This document shows positions 32,573-40,493 of a stretch of 64,000 nucleotides of DNA, piece after piece (the stretch's first letter is position 1; each line of letters opens with the position of its first letter). The notes under the pieces are model-generated. The model did no database searches and was not told the DNA's origin. It saw only the letters and a list, made by a program, of their open reading frames with translations. The translations under genes were made by a program, and so were the position numbers. The stretch covers positions 5,890,001-5,954,000 of the forward strand of contig NZ_CP107935.1 of the NCBI RefSeq assembly GCF_036038375.1. Reading direction: 5' to 3'. This DNA is from Streptomyces sp. NBC_00414. Its GTDB lineage: Bacteria; Actinomycetota; Actinomycetes; Streptomycetales; Streptomycetaceae.

Positions 32573-33508
32573 TCAGAGCAACGGCAGGACCTCCCCGGTC
32601 AGATGCGGCCGGCCGCCACCGGCGCCGCGCAGTTCGAAACGGCCGCCCCTCGCCCCGTACGCCACCGTCCCGGGCAGCAGCACCGGCGCCTTGAACTCCG
32701 CCCGTACCTGGGCCGCTTGGGGTGCCCCGTGCTCGGCGAGGCAGCGTGCCACGGTCCACATGCCGTGGGCGACGGCCCGGGGGAAGCCGAACAGCCGGGC
32801 GGTGAGGGGGTACAGGTGGATCGGATTGCGGTCCCCGGACGCGGCCCCGTACCGCCGCCCGACGTCCTCCGCGAGACGCCACTCGGCGAGGACGGGCAGC
32901 GGTTTGCGCCCCGCCGCCGCGGCCTGCCCGCGAAGCCGCCCCGCGACGGCCTGCTCGGCGACGCTTGCCGCCCGCCCGTCGGCGTCCTCCGTCGTCGTGG
33001 TGCCGTGCCGCGCCAGATACGTGCTGCGTGACTCCCACACGAGTTCCCCGGCCGCCCGCACCTCGGTCACGACGGCGGCCTCGGTGCCGCGTCGGTGCGG
33101 GGCCAGGCCATCGACGTACACCGTGAGTTCGTACTCACCGGTGGCCGTCAGCGACCTGTGCCGAGTGATCCCGATGGACGTGTGCACCAGGCCGAGCAGC
33201 GGCAGCGGGAACGCCCGCCCGCTCATCAGCCGCATGGCCGCCGGGAAGCCGAGCACATGCGGATAGGTCAGGGGCAGCTCGTCCGCCCCCACCCCGAATC
33301 CGCAGGCCCGCTCGTACGCGGCGAGCCTGCCCAGGTCGATCCGGACGCCGGGGAGGACCAGGCGGGTACGGGGTGCGGTGACTCCCGGCCGTGGCCGCTT
33401 GAACGGTGAGAGGACCGCTCCCCGGGCGAGCATGGGCCAAAGGGACGGCGAACGACCAAGGGTGCGGGTACGGGTCCGACCGCTCACGCCATCCACCAGC
33501 TCACCCAT
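32573..33508 (-). CDS. MaoC-like hydratase (HtdX type)
   Basis: A 311 aa double-hotdog hydratase. The C-terminal hotdog holds the hydratase motif, YGAASGDRNPIHLYPLTARLFGFPRAVAHGMWT near residues 215-250, with the catalytic Asp and His of R-hydratases; the N-terminal half is a degenerate hotdog. It hydrates trans-2-enoyl thioesters. Downstream of FabG4-like reductase and opposite a thiolase, it matches the mycobacterial htdX-fabG4-fadA2 arrangement. ATG 33508 follows GAGGAGAG. Confidence 0.88.
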   Translation of the reverse strand: MGELVDGVSGRTRTRTLGRSPSLWPMLARGAVLSPFKRPRPGVTAPRTRLVLPGVRIDLGRLAAYERACGFGVGADELPLTYPHVLGFPAAMRLMSGRAFPLPLLGLVHTSIGITRHRSLTATGEYELTVYVDGLAPHRRGTEAAVVTEVRAAGELVWESRSTYLARHGTTTTEDADGRAASVAEQAVAGRLRGQAAAAGRKPLPVLAEWRLAEDVGRRYGAASGDRNPIHLYPLTARLFGFPRAVAHGMWTVARCLAEHGAPQAAQVRAEFKAPVLLPGTVAYGARGGRFELRGAGGGRPHLTGEVLPLL

Positions 33509-33581
33509 CTCCAACTCTCCTCTTCCATCACAGGGACGCGCTTGGGGCCTGCTGCCGGGTGCGGGCCGGTCGTGGCTGATC

Positions 33582-33715
33582 GCGCCGTTCCCCGCGCCCC
33601 CAAGAGACGAAAGGATTGCGCCGTTCCCCGCGCCCCTAAAGGCGAAAGGATTGCGCCGTTCCCCGCGCCCCTAAAGGCGAAAGGATTGCGCCGTTCCCCG
33701 CGCCCCTGGAGGCGA
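33582..33715. repeat. Four-copy ~35-bp repeat array
   Basis: The core GCGCCGTTCCCCGCGCCCC starts at 33582, 33618, 33653 and 33688, with spacings of 36, 35 and 35. The linkers read TAAAGGCGAAAGGATT in the two inner copies. It is the same core as in the 399-602 array. The array fills the gap between the MaoC start and the fabG stop, which argues that these two genes have separate promoters. Confidence 0.9.
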
Positions 33716-33798
33716 CGGGCCGTGTCCTTCAGGGGCGCGGCCAGCCGTCACGCGCCCGCACCGCAAGCAGCAGATCCAGCCCGCCCCGAGCGGAGCGC

Positions 33799-35133
33799 TC
33801 ACGCGCCTAGCAGGCTCTGCCCGCACACCCGTACGACCTGCCCGTTGACCGCGCCGGACCCCGGATTCGCGAACCACGCCGTCGTCTCGGCGACATCCAC
33901 CGGCAGCCCGCCCTGCGCGAGCGAGTTCATGCGCCGCCCCGCCTCGCGGATGAACAGCGGTACCGCGGCCGTCATCCGGGTCTCGATGAAACCGGGGGCC
34001 ACGGCGTTCACCGTCACCCCGTACTCCGAGAGCGCCCGCGGCCCGAGGGACCGTACGAGCCCGATGATCCCCGCCTTGGAGGCGGCGTAGTTCGTCTGGC
34101 CGGCGTTGCCCGCGATCCCGGCGATGGACGCGGTCGCCACGACGCGCCCGCCCGGGCGCAGCGTGCCGCCGGTCAGGAGCGCGTCGGTCGTGCGCAGCAC
34201 ACTCGCGAGGTTGACGTCGAGCACCGAACTCCAGCGCTCCGCGGGCATGTTGACCAGCCGGCGGTCCCGGGTGATCCCCGCGTTGTGGACCAGGACGTCC
34301 AGTCCCTCCGGCAGCGCGTCGGCGATGCGCGCGCCCGCGTCGGCCGCCGTGATGTCCAGCGGAAGGGCGACACCGCCGAGCCGTCCGGCGACCGCGGCCA
34401 GGTCGGCCCCGGCGGCGGGCACGTCCAGGCACACCACCCGCGCCCCGTCCCGCGCCAGCGTCGTCGCGACGGACTCGCCGATCCCGCGAGCGGCCCCGGT
34501 GACCAGGGCGGTCCGCCCGGCGAGGGGCTTGCCCCAGTCCGCGGGAGCGGCCGTCTCGCCGTCGCCGACCTCGATCACCTGCCCGCTGACGTACGCCGAC
34601 TGGGGCGAGAGCAGGAAACGGAACGTCGACTCGGCGGCGCGCGCGTCCGTGAGCCGTACGAGATTCACGGTCCTGCCCCGCCCGATCTCCTTGCCGAGGG
34701 ACCGTACGAACCCTTCGAGGCTCTGCTGCACGGCGGCCCGGTGGTGGTCGGCGGGGTCGAGGGGCGAGCCGAGCACCACGATCCGGCCGCTCGCGGCGAC
34801 CGACCGTACGACGGGGTGGAGTGCCGCGTGGACCTCGGCGAGCGTGTCGACGTCACGGACACCGGTGGCGTCGAGGACGACGGCGACCGGGTCCTCCGCG
34901 CCCAGGTCCAGTGCCGAACTGGCCAGGACGAGGTCCAGGTCCAGCCCCGCGAGGGCCAGGCGGGGCGCCAGATCGAGGTCGGACCTGCCCGCCGTGAGGT
35001 GCAGCAACCGGCCCTGCAGTGTGGGCTGTTCGGGGCTCCACCGCCGTAGCCGCGCCGGCTGGGGCAGACCGAGGCGCCGGGTCAGGAAGCGGCCGGGCGC
35101 GGTACCGGTGAGGCTCAGATAGCGGTCGGCCAT
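33799..35133 (-). CDS. FabG4-like high-molecular-weight 3-oxoacyl reductase
   Basis: A 444 aa short-chain reductase with an extra N-terminal flavodoxin-like domain of ~200 residues, the high-molecular-weight FabG type. The C-terminal SDR domain has the NADH-binding loop TGAARGIGES near residue 211, the NAG motif HNAGITRD and the catalytic Y-x3-K in TNYAASKAG near residue 344. It reduces 3-oxoacyl-CoA/ACP. ATG 35133 has GGGAG upstream. It is divergent from the thiolase gene over a palindromic operator. Confidence 0.92.
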   Translation of the reverse strand: MADRYLSLTGTAPGRFLTRRLGLPQPARLRRWSPEQPTLQGRLLHLTAGRSDLDLAPRLALAGLDLDLVLASSALDLGAEDPVAVVLDATGVRDVDTLAEVHAALHPVVRSVAASGRIVVLGSPLDPADHHRAAVQQSLEGFVRSLGKEIGRGRTVNLVRLTDARAAESTFRFLLSPQSAYVSGQVIEVGDGETAAPADWGKPLAGRTALVTGAARGIGESVATTLARDGARVVCLDVPAAGADLAAVAGRLGGVALPLDITAADAGARIADALPEGLDVLVHNAGITRDRRLVNMPAERWSSVLDVNLASVLRTTDALLTGGTLRPGGRVVATASIAGIAGNAGQTNYAASKAGIIGLVRSLGPRALSEYGVTVNAVAPGFIETRMTAAVPLFIREAGRRMNSLAQGGLPVDVAETTAWFANPGSGAVNGQVVRVCGQSLLGA

Positions 35134-35218
35134 GGTCCAGCTCCCAGCTCGGTCGGACGCTCGTTCGGATGTGCTCGGGCGGGCTCGGGCGCACGCTCGC
35201 GCCGGCATCCACCCCGTG

Positions 35219-35248
35219 CTTACTCTGGAGTAAGGTTACCGGAGGTAA
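35219..35248. promoter_or_regulatory. Operator palindromes in the fabG/thiolase divergent promoter
   Basis: CTTACTCTGGAGTAAG at 35219-35234 is a palindrome with a two-base centre (CTTACTC-TG-GAGTAAG). TTACC-GGA-GGTAA follows at 35236-35248. They lie midway between two divergent lipid genes. Their form, TTAC with a mirrored GTAA, is like operators of TetR-type fatty-acid regulators; the local TetR at 31858 is the obvious candidate. Confidence 0.75.
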
Positions 35249-35277
35249 GCCTACGTCACCGTGAGGAGCAGGTCGAG

Positions 35278-36645
35278 ATGAGCCCCGTCGAACCCAGCCA
35301 CGCGCCCGGCCCTCTCCATGCCTCGGGACCCCTCCGCGCCCCCGTACCCCTCCACACCCTCGTGCCCCTCAACGCGCCGGAACCGCGCCCCGTCGCCGTC
35401 ATCGGCGGCACCCGCATCCCCTTCGCCCGCTCCGACGGCCCGTACGCCACCGCCTCGAACCAGGAGATGCTGACCGCGGCCCTCGACGGCCTCGTGGACC
35501 GCTTCGGGCTCGAAGAGCCGGGCGCGGTGGGGGAGTTGGTGGCCGGAGCCGTCCTCAAGCACAGCCGCGACTTCAACCTCGCGCGCGAGACGGTGCTCGG
35601 CTCGCGGCTGGACGCCCGCACCCCCGCGTACGACATCCAGCAGGCCTGCGGCACCGGCCTCCAGGCCGTCGTCGCGGCGGCCAACAAGATCACCCTCGGG
35701 CAGACCGAGTCCGCCGTCGCGGGCGGCGCGGACACGGCCAGCGACGCCCCGCTCGGCGTCAACGACCGGCTGCGGCGCATCCTGTTGGAGACCCGGCGCG
35801 CGAGATCGGCGGGCGCCCGGCTGAAGGCGCTCGCCCGGATCCGCCCCGGCCACCTCGTCCCGGAGATCCCGCGCAACGCCGAGCCGCGTACCGGCCTGTC
35901 GATGGGCGAGCACGCGGCGGTCACCGCCCGGACGTGGGCCGGCACCCGCGAGGCGCAGGACGAACTGGCCGCCGCGAGTCACCAGCGACTGGCCGCCGCC
36001 TACGAACGCGGCTTCTTCGAGGACCTGGTCGTCCCCTTCCGGGGCCTGGAACGGGACCAGAACCTCCGCCCCGGGTCGACGGTCGCCAAACTGGCTGCCC
36101 TGAAGCCCGTGTTCGGCGTGGACGGCCCCGACCCGACCATGACCGCGGGCAATTCGACGCCCCTGACCGACGGCGCGGCCACCGTGCTCCTCGCGAGCGA
36201 GGAGTGGGCGTCCGCGCGCGGCCTGACCCCGCTCGCGTATCTGACGGCGTACGAGACGGCGGCCGTCGACTTCGTGGCGGGGGACGTGGCCGGCGGGGAG
36301 GACGGGCTGCTCATGGCACCCGCCCACGCGGTCCCGCGCATGCTGGAGCGGGCCGGACTCGGCCTCGGTGACTTCGACTTCGTCGAGGTGCACGAGGCGT
36401 TCGCGTCCCAGGTGCTGGCCACGCTTGCGGCCTGGGAGAAGCAGGGCCTCGGCGAGGTGGACCGGGCCCGGCTCAACGTGGCGGGCTCCTCACTGGCGAC
36501 CGGCCACCCCTTCGCGGCCACCGGGGCGCGGATCGTGGCGACCCTGGCGAAGCTGCTCGCCGAGCGGGAGAGTCCCGGCCGCGGACTGATCTCGATCTGC
36601 GTGGCGGGCGGCCAGGGCGTGACGGCGATCCTGGAACGCCCCTGA
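35278..36645 (+). CDS. Acetyl-CoA acetyltransferase / 3-ketoacyl-CoA thiolase (FadI/FadA2 type)
   Basis: A 455 aa thiolase, longer than the usual ~390 because of an insertion typical of FadI-like enzymes. The nucleophile is Cys124 in YDIQQACGTGLQAV. The conserved histidine is in FVEVHEAFASQVLA, and the second catalytic cysteine in LISICVAGGQGV. The N-terminal ~30 residues are low complexity. It cleaves 3-ketoacyl-CoA or condenses acetyl-CoA. It is divergent from the reductase gene and shares its operator. Confidence 0.92.
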   Translation: MSPVEPSHAPGPLHASGPLRAPVPLHTLVPLNAPEPRPVAVIGGTRIPFARSDGPYATASNQEMLTAALDGLVDRFGLEEPGAVGELVAGAVLKHSRDFNLARETVLGSRLDARTPAYDIQQACGTGLQAVVAAANKITLGQTESAVAGGADTASDAPLGVNDRLRRILLETRRARSAGARLKALARIRPGHLVPEIPRNAEPRTGLSMGEHAAVTARTWAGTREAQDELAAASHQRLAAAYERGFFEDLVVPFRGLERDQNLRPGSTVAKLAALKPVFGVDGPDPTMTAGNSTPLTDGAATVLLASEEWASARGLTPLAYLTAYETAAVDFVAGDVAGGEDGLLMAPAHAVPRMLERAGLGLGDFDFVEVHEAFASQVLATLAAWEKQGLGEVDRARLNVAGSSLATGHPFAATGARIVATLAKLLAERESPGRGLISICVAGGQGVTAILERP

Positions 36646-36838
36646 AGCATCACCCATGTTCAGCCGCGTTCGGCCATGTTCAGCGGCTCACCATGCCCAT
36701 ACGTTGGGCAAAAGATGAACAGCCGTCCGAACGCGCACCAACCTCTCACTCTTCCGCACACAAGCCCCCCAGTTTCCAGGGTGAACCTGCCCGTTCACGG
36801 GTCCGTAATGGGAGAAGTACGAGAGTAAGGAGCCGCCC

Positions 36839-38755
36839 GTGTCCCGCGATGCCTCTGCCCGCCCCCAGCCCGTCCTGCCCGAACCCGAGGTCAGGCGGCT
36901 GGACGGGGTCGTACGAGAGGTCTCGGTCCCGCCGCTGATCCTGCCCGTGACGCACGGCTCGCTCGCGGACATCCCCTTCGACAACGCGGACCAGGTGCCG
37001 GACGACGCGGTGCTCAGCCGCAAGGGCCCGGACGGCCGCTGGACGGATGTCACGGCGGCCGAGTTCGCCGACCAGGTGCTCGCGGTCGCCAAGGGGCTGA
37101 TCGCGGAGGGCCTGATGCCGGGCGACCGGCTCGCGATCATGGCGCGTACGACGTACGAGTGGACGCTGCTGGACTTCGCCGCGTGGGCCGCAGGACTGGT
37201 GACCGTCCCCGTCTACCCGACCTCGTCCATCTTCCAGACGCGCTGGATCCTCCAGGACTCGGGCGCGGTGGCGATCGCCGTCGAGCACGTGTCGCAGGCC
37301 GCCGCGCTCGGCCCCGAACGCGACCGGCTGCCCGACGTCCAGCACATGTGGATCTTCGAGAAGGGGCACACGGACCGGCTGGCCGAGCTGGGTCGGGACG
37401 TCCCCGACCAGGAGGTCGCCGTACGCCGGGGAGTCCTCGGCCCCGACTCCCTCGCGACGGTCATGTACACCTCCGGCACCACGGGCCGGCCCAAGGGCTG
37501 CGCGCTGACCCACGGCAACTTCTTCGCCGAGGTCGACAACGCCGTCGAACTGCTCCACCCCGTCTTCAAGTCCACCTTCAAGGAACCGGCGTCCACGCTC
37601 CTCTACCTCCCCCTCTCGCACGTCTTCGGCCGGATGGTCGCCGTCGCCTGCATGCGCGCCCGGGTGCGCCTGGGCCACGCGCCGAGCATCCGTACGGAGG
37701 AGCTGCTGGTCGACCTCGCGGGGTTCGCCCCGACCTTCCTGCTGGCCATCCCGTACGTGCTGGAGAAGGTCTACAACACCGGCCGCGCGACCGCCGAGAA
37801 GATGGGCCGGGCGGCCTCCTTCGACCGGGCCGCCCGGGTGGCCCGCGGCTACGGGGAGGCGCTGGAGGCCCAGCAGCACGGCACGGGTTCGGGGCCGGGC
37901 GCGAAACTCAGGGCGGCCCGCGCCCTGTACGACCCCCTCGTCTACCGCCGCATCCGCGCGGCCCTCGGCGGCAAGGTCCGCCAGGTGGTCTGCGGCGGCT
38001 CCCCGCTAGGCCGCCGCCTCGCCTCCTTCTACGCCGGCGCAGGCATCCAGGTGTACGAGGGCTACGGCCTCACCGAGTCCACCGCCGCCGCGACCCTCAC
38101 CTACCCGCACCGGCCCCGCCTCGGCACGGTCGGCTGGCCGCTGCCCGGCACCCGGGTGCGCGTAGCCCAGGACGGCGAGGTCCTGCTCAGCGGCAACCAG
38201 GTGTTCCGCGGCTACTGGGACCCGCAGGCGGGCGGAGTGGTCCCGGCCGCCCAGGACGGCTGGTTCGCCACCGGGGACATCGGCGAACTGGACGACGACG
38301 GCTACCTCACGATCACCGGCCGCAAGAAGGACATCCTGATCACCACCAGCGGCAAGAACGTCGCCCCGGCGCCGCTGGAGGACTGGCTGCGCGCCCATCC
38401 CCTCATCAACCAGTGCGTCGTGATCGGCGACAACCGCCCGTACGTCACCGCGCTGGTCACCCTGGACGCCGAGGGCATGGCCCACTGGTGCCGGATGACC
38501 GGCAAGGGCCAGGTCCCGGTCGCCACGCTGGCCGACGACCCCGGCCTGCTCGCCGTCCTCCAGCGGGCGGTCGACGACGCGAACCGCCTGGTCTCCCGCG
38601 CCGAATCGATCCGCCGCTTCACCGTCCTCCCCCTCAACTTCACGGAGACGGCCGGCCATCTGACCCCGACGATGAAGCTCCGCCGGGCGGTGGTGACCCG
38701 GGAGTTCGCCGGGGAGATCGAGAGCATGTACGACGGGGCGCTCGGCGAGGCGTAG
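36839..38755 (+). CDS. Long-chain fatty-acid-CoA ligase (AMP-forming)
   Basis: A 638 aa acyl-CoA synthetase. The AMP-binding loop YTSGTTGRPKGC begins near residue 210, the YEGYGLTESTAAATLTYP motif is A5-like, GWFATGDIGELDDDGYLTITGRKKDILITTSGKNVAP contains the hinge. It activates long-chain fatty acids to CoA thioesters. GTG 36839 follows AAGGAG. It extends the lipid module, feeding the thiolase, reductase and hydratase enzymes upstream. Confidence 0.94.
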   Translation: MSRDASARPQPVLPEPEVRRLDGVVREVSVPPLILPVTHGSLADIPFDNADQVPDDAVLSRKGPDGRWTDVTAAEFADQVLAVAKGLIAEGLMPGDRLAIMARTTYEWTLLDFAAWAAGLVTVPVYPTSSIFQTRWILQDSGAVAIAVEHVSQAAALGPERDRLPDVQHMWIFEKGHTDRLAELGRDVPDQEVAVRRGVLGPDSLATVMYTSGTTGRPKGCALTHGNFFAEVDNAVELLHPVFKSTFKEPASTLLYLPLSHVFGRMVAVACMRARVRLGHAPSIRTEELLVDLAGFAPTFLLAIPYVLEKVYNTGRATAEKMGRAASFDRAARVARGYGEALEAQQHGTGSGPGAKLRAARALYDPLVYRRIRAALGGKVRQVVCGGSPLGRRLASFYAGAGIQVYEGYGLTESTAAATLTYPHRPRLGTVGWPLPGTRVRVAQDGEVLLSGNQVFRGYWDPQAGGVVPAAQDGWFATGDIGELDDDGYLTITGRKKDILITTSGKNVAPAPLEDWLRAHPLINQCVVIGDNRPYVTALVTLDAEGMAHWCRMTGKGQVPVATLADDPGLLAVLQRAVDDANRLVSRAESIRRFTVLPLNFTETAGHLTPTMKLRRAVVTREFAGEIESMYDGALGEA

Positions 38756-38795
38756 CCCGGCGGGGGAGGGAGGCGCGGGGGCGCGGGGAAAAGGC

Positions 38796-38829
38796 AGGAG
38801 CCCCTCCACCTCGCGGTGTCGGGGCTCCT
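38796..38829. terminator. Hairpin terminator between acyl-CoA ligase and cold-shock gene
   Basis: AGGAGCCCC (38796-38804) and GGGGCTCCT (38821-38829) form a 9-bp perfect stem with a 16-base loop. It lies between two convergent genes and can end both transcripts. Confidence 0.85.
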
Positions 38830-38893
38830 TGGGTCTTGCTTCTAGTTCCGGATCAGAGTGTCGGGCTCAGGGAGCCAGGACTCAGCCGAAGGA

Positions 38894-39097
38894 TCAGGCG
38901 GGGGTGACGTTCTCCGCCTGCGGGCCCTTCGGACCCTGGGTCACGTCGAAGGTAACCGCCTGGTTCTCTTCGAGGGAGCGGAATCCGCTCGCGTTGATCG
39001 CGGAGTAGTGGACGAAGACGTCCGGGCCGCCGCCTTCCTGGGCGATGAAACCAAAGCCCTTTTCAGCGTTGAACCACTTCACGGTTCCGGTAGCCAT
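38894..39097 (-). CDS. Cold-shock domain protein
   Basis: A 67 aa single cold-shock domain: MATGTVKWFNAEKGFGFIAQ holds RNP1 (KGFGFI) and DVFVHYSAI holds RNP2. Such proteins bind single-stranded RNA/DNA and act as RNA chaperones. ATG 39097 has a strong ribosome site, AAGGAGGG. The leader upstream contains three TGTAAACA-type repeats and a hairpin, suggesting regulation at the RNA or promoter level. Confidence 0.95.
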   Translation of the reverse strand: MATGTVKWFNAEKGFGFIAQEGGGPDVFVHYSAINASGFRSLEENQAVTFDVTQGPKGPQAENVTPA

Positions 39098-39468
39098 AAG
39101 CCCTCCTTGGGCCCAAAGGGTTGCCCTGCTCCAGAACCTGCAAGGTGTAAACAAAAGCTTGTGAACAAAACCTTGTAAACAACTGCATTCGTCTGAAAAC
39201 GACGAGAGCCCGCGGTCACATGCTCCGCAGGCTCTGTACTGCAAGGGAAACCAAACTGCAACTTGGGGATGAGCCTACCCAGGAGGGCAGCCGAAGGCAA
39301 TAGAGGGCAAGATCACGTCACCCGGAAGTTTGGCGGGTCCGCCGGAGGGGCTGACGTAGCGGTATCACTCGGTGTCACAAGGGTTGACACGGGAGGCGGA
39401 GGCGGTTGCGCGATCCACTCGGGCACCCTGGATCCTGCACCGTACCGCATGGGGGCTAGCCTCACGAT
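39098..39468. other. Intergenic region between cold-shock gene and mqnA
   Basis: No gene is seen in 371 bases. On the cold-shock side lie the 14-bp repeat (39146-39187) and a stem-loop with arms at 39205-39215 and 39225-39235 (AGAGCC-c-GCGG / CCGC-a-GGCTCT, one mismatch, 9-base loop). On the mqnA side lies the -10 box TAGCCT at 39457-39462, six bases before the GTG start, implying leaderless mqnA mRNA; its -35 is not clear. Confidence 0.7.
39146..39187 (-). repeat. Three-copy 14-bp repeat in the cold-shock leader
   Basis: TGTAAACAAAAGCT, TGTGAACAAAACCT and TGTAAACAACTGCA start at 39146, 39160 and 39174. The array is AT-rich in an otherwise GC-rich setting, and lies 50-90 bases before the cold-shock start. 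On the coding strand it reads as repeated TTGTTTACA. It may bind a regulator or form part of a cold-responsive leader. Confidence 0.85.
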
Positions 39469-40350
39469 GTGGACAATTCTCCCGAGTCTCTTGAGGGGCG
39501 TCCCGACGCCCGCCGCTCCCGGCCGCGCGTCGGCCACATCCAGTTCCTGAACTGCCTGCCCCTCTACTGGGGGCTCGCCAGAACAGGCACGCTGCTCGAC
39601 TTCGAGCTCACCAAGGACACCCCGGAGAAGCTCAGCGAGCAGCTCGTACGGGGCGATCTCGACATCGGGCCCATCACCCTCGTCGAGTTCCTCAAGCACG
39701 CCGACGAGCTGGTCGCCTTCCCCGACATCGCGGTCGGCTGCGACGGCCCGGTGATGTCCTGCGTGATCGTCTCCCAGGTCCCGCTGGACCAGCTGGACGG
39801 CGCCCGGGTCGCCCTCGGGTCGACCTCGCGCACGTCCGTACGCCTCGCGCAGCTTCTCCTGTCGGAGCGCTACGGCGTCGAGCCGTCCTACTACACCTGC
39901 CCGCCCGACCTGAGCCTGATGATGCAGGAGGCCGACGCGGCGGTGCTGATCGGTGACGCCGCACTGCGCGCCAACCTGCTGGACGGCCCGCGCTACGGCC
40001 TCCAGGTGCACGACCTCGGCGCCCTGTGGAAGGAGTGGACGGGCCTGCCCTTCGTCTTCGCGGTCTGGGCCGCCCGCCGCGACTACCTGGAGCGCGAACC
40101 GGTCCTCACCCGCAAGGTCCACGAGGCCTTCCTCGCCTCCCGCGACCTGTCCCTTGAGGAGGTCGGCAAGGTCGCCGAGCAGGCGGCCCGCTGGGAGGCC
40201 TTCGACGAGAGCGTCCTGGAGCGCTACTTCACGACGCTCGACTTCCGCTTCGGCGCACCGCAGCTGGAGGCGGTCACGGAGTTCGCGCGCCGCGTGGGAC
40301 CCACGACCGGTTTCGCGGCGGACGTGAAGGTGGATCTGCTGGAGCCCTGA
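39469..40350 (+). CDS. mqnA: Chorismate dehydratase
   Basis: A 293 aa protein that dehydrates chorismate to 3-[(1-carboxyvinyl)oxy]benzoate, the first committed step of the futalosine menaquinone route. The N-terminus RPRVGHIQFLNCLPLYWGLARTG and the central LGSTSRTSVRLAQLLLSERYG are family signatures, in a periplasmic-binding-protein-like fold. The product feeds MqnE at 29469. The GTG start lies six bases after a TAGCCT box without a ribosome site. Confidence 0.94.
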   Translation: MDNSPESLEGRPDARRSRPRVGHIQFLNCLPLYWGLARTGTLLDFELTKDTPEKLSEQLVRGDLDIGPITLVEFLKHADELVAFPDIAVGCDGPVMSCVIVSQVPLDQLDGARVALGSTSRTSVRLAQLLLSERYGVEPSYYTCPPDLSLMMQEADAAVLIGDAALRANLLDGPRYGLQVHDLGALWKEWTGLPFVFAVWAARRDYLEREPVLTRKVHEAFLASRDLSLEEVGKVAEQAARWEAFDESVLERYFTTLDFRFGAPQLEAVTEFARRVGPTTGFAADVKVDLLEP

Positions 40351-40493
40351 GGCCCGCGCCGGGAGGCGAGCGCCGAGGCCCCCGCGGAGGTCGGCACTAC
40401 CCTGCTGGAGTGCGCGCGGGTCGTCCGGGGGACGACGCCGACAGGCGCACGGGATGGCGCGGGTCTGCGCGTATACGGGGGAGGTGCGGGGGT

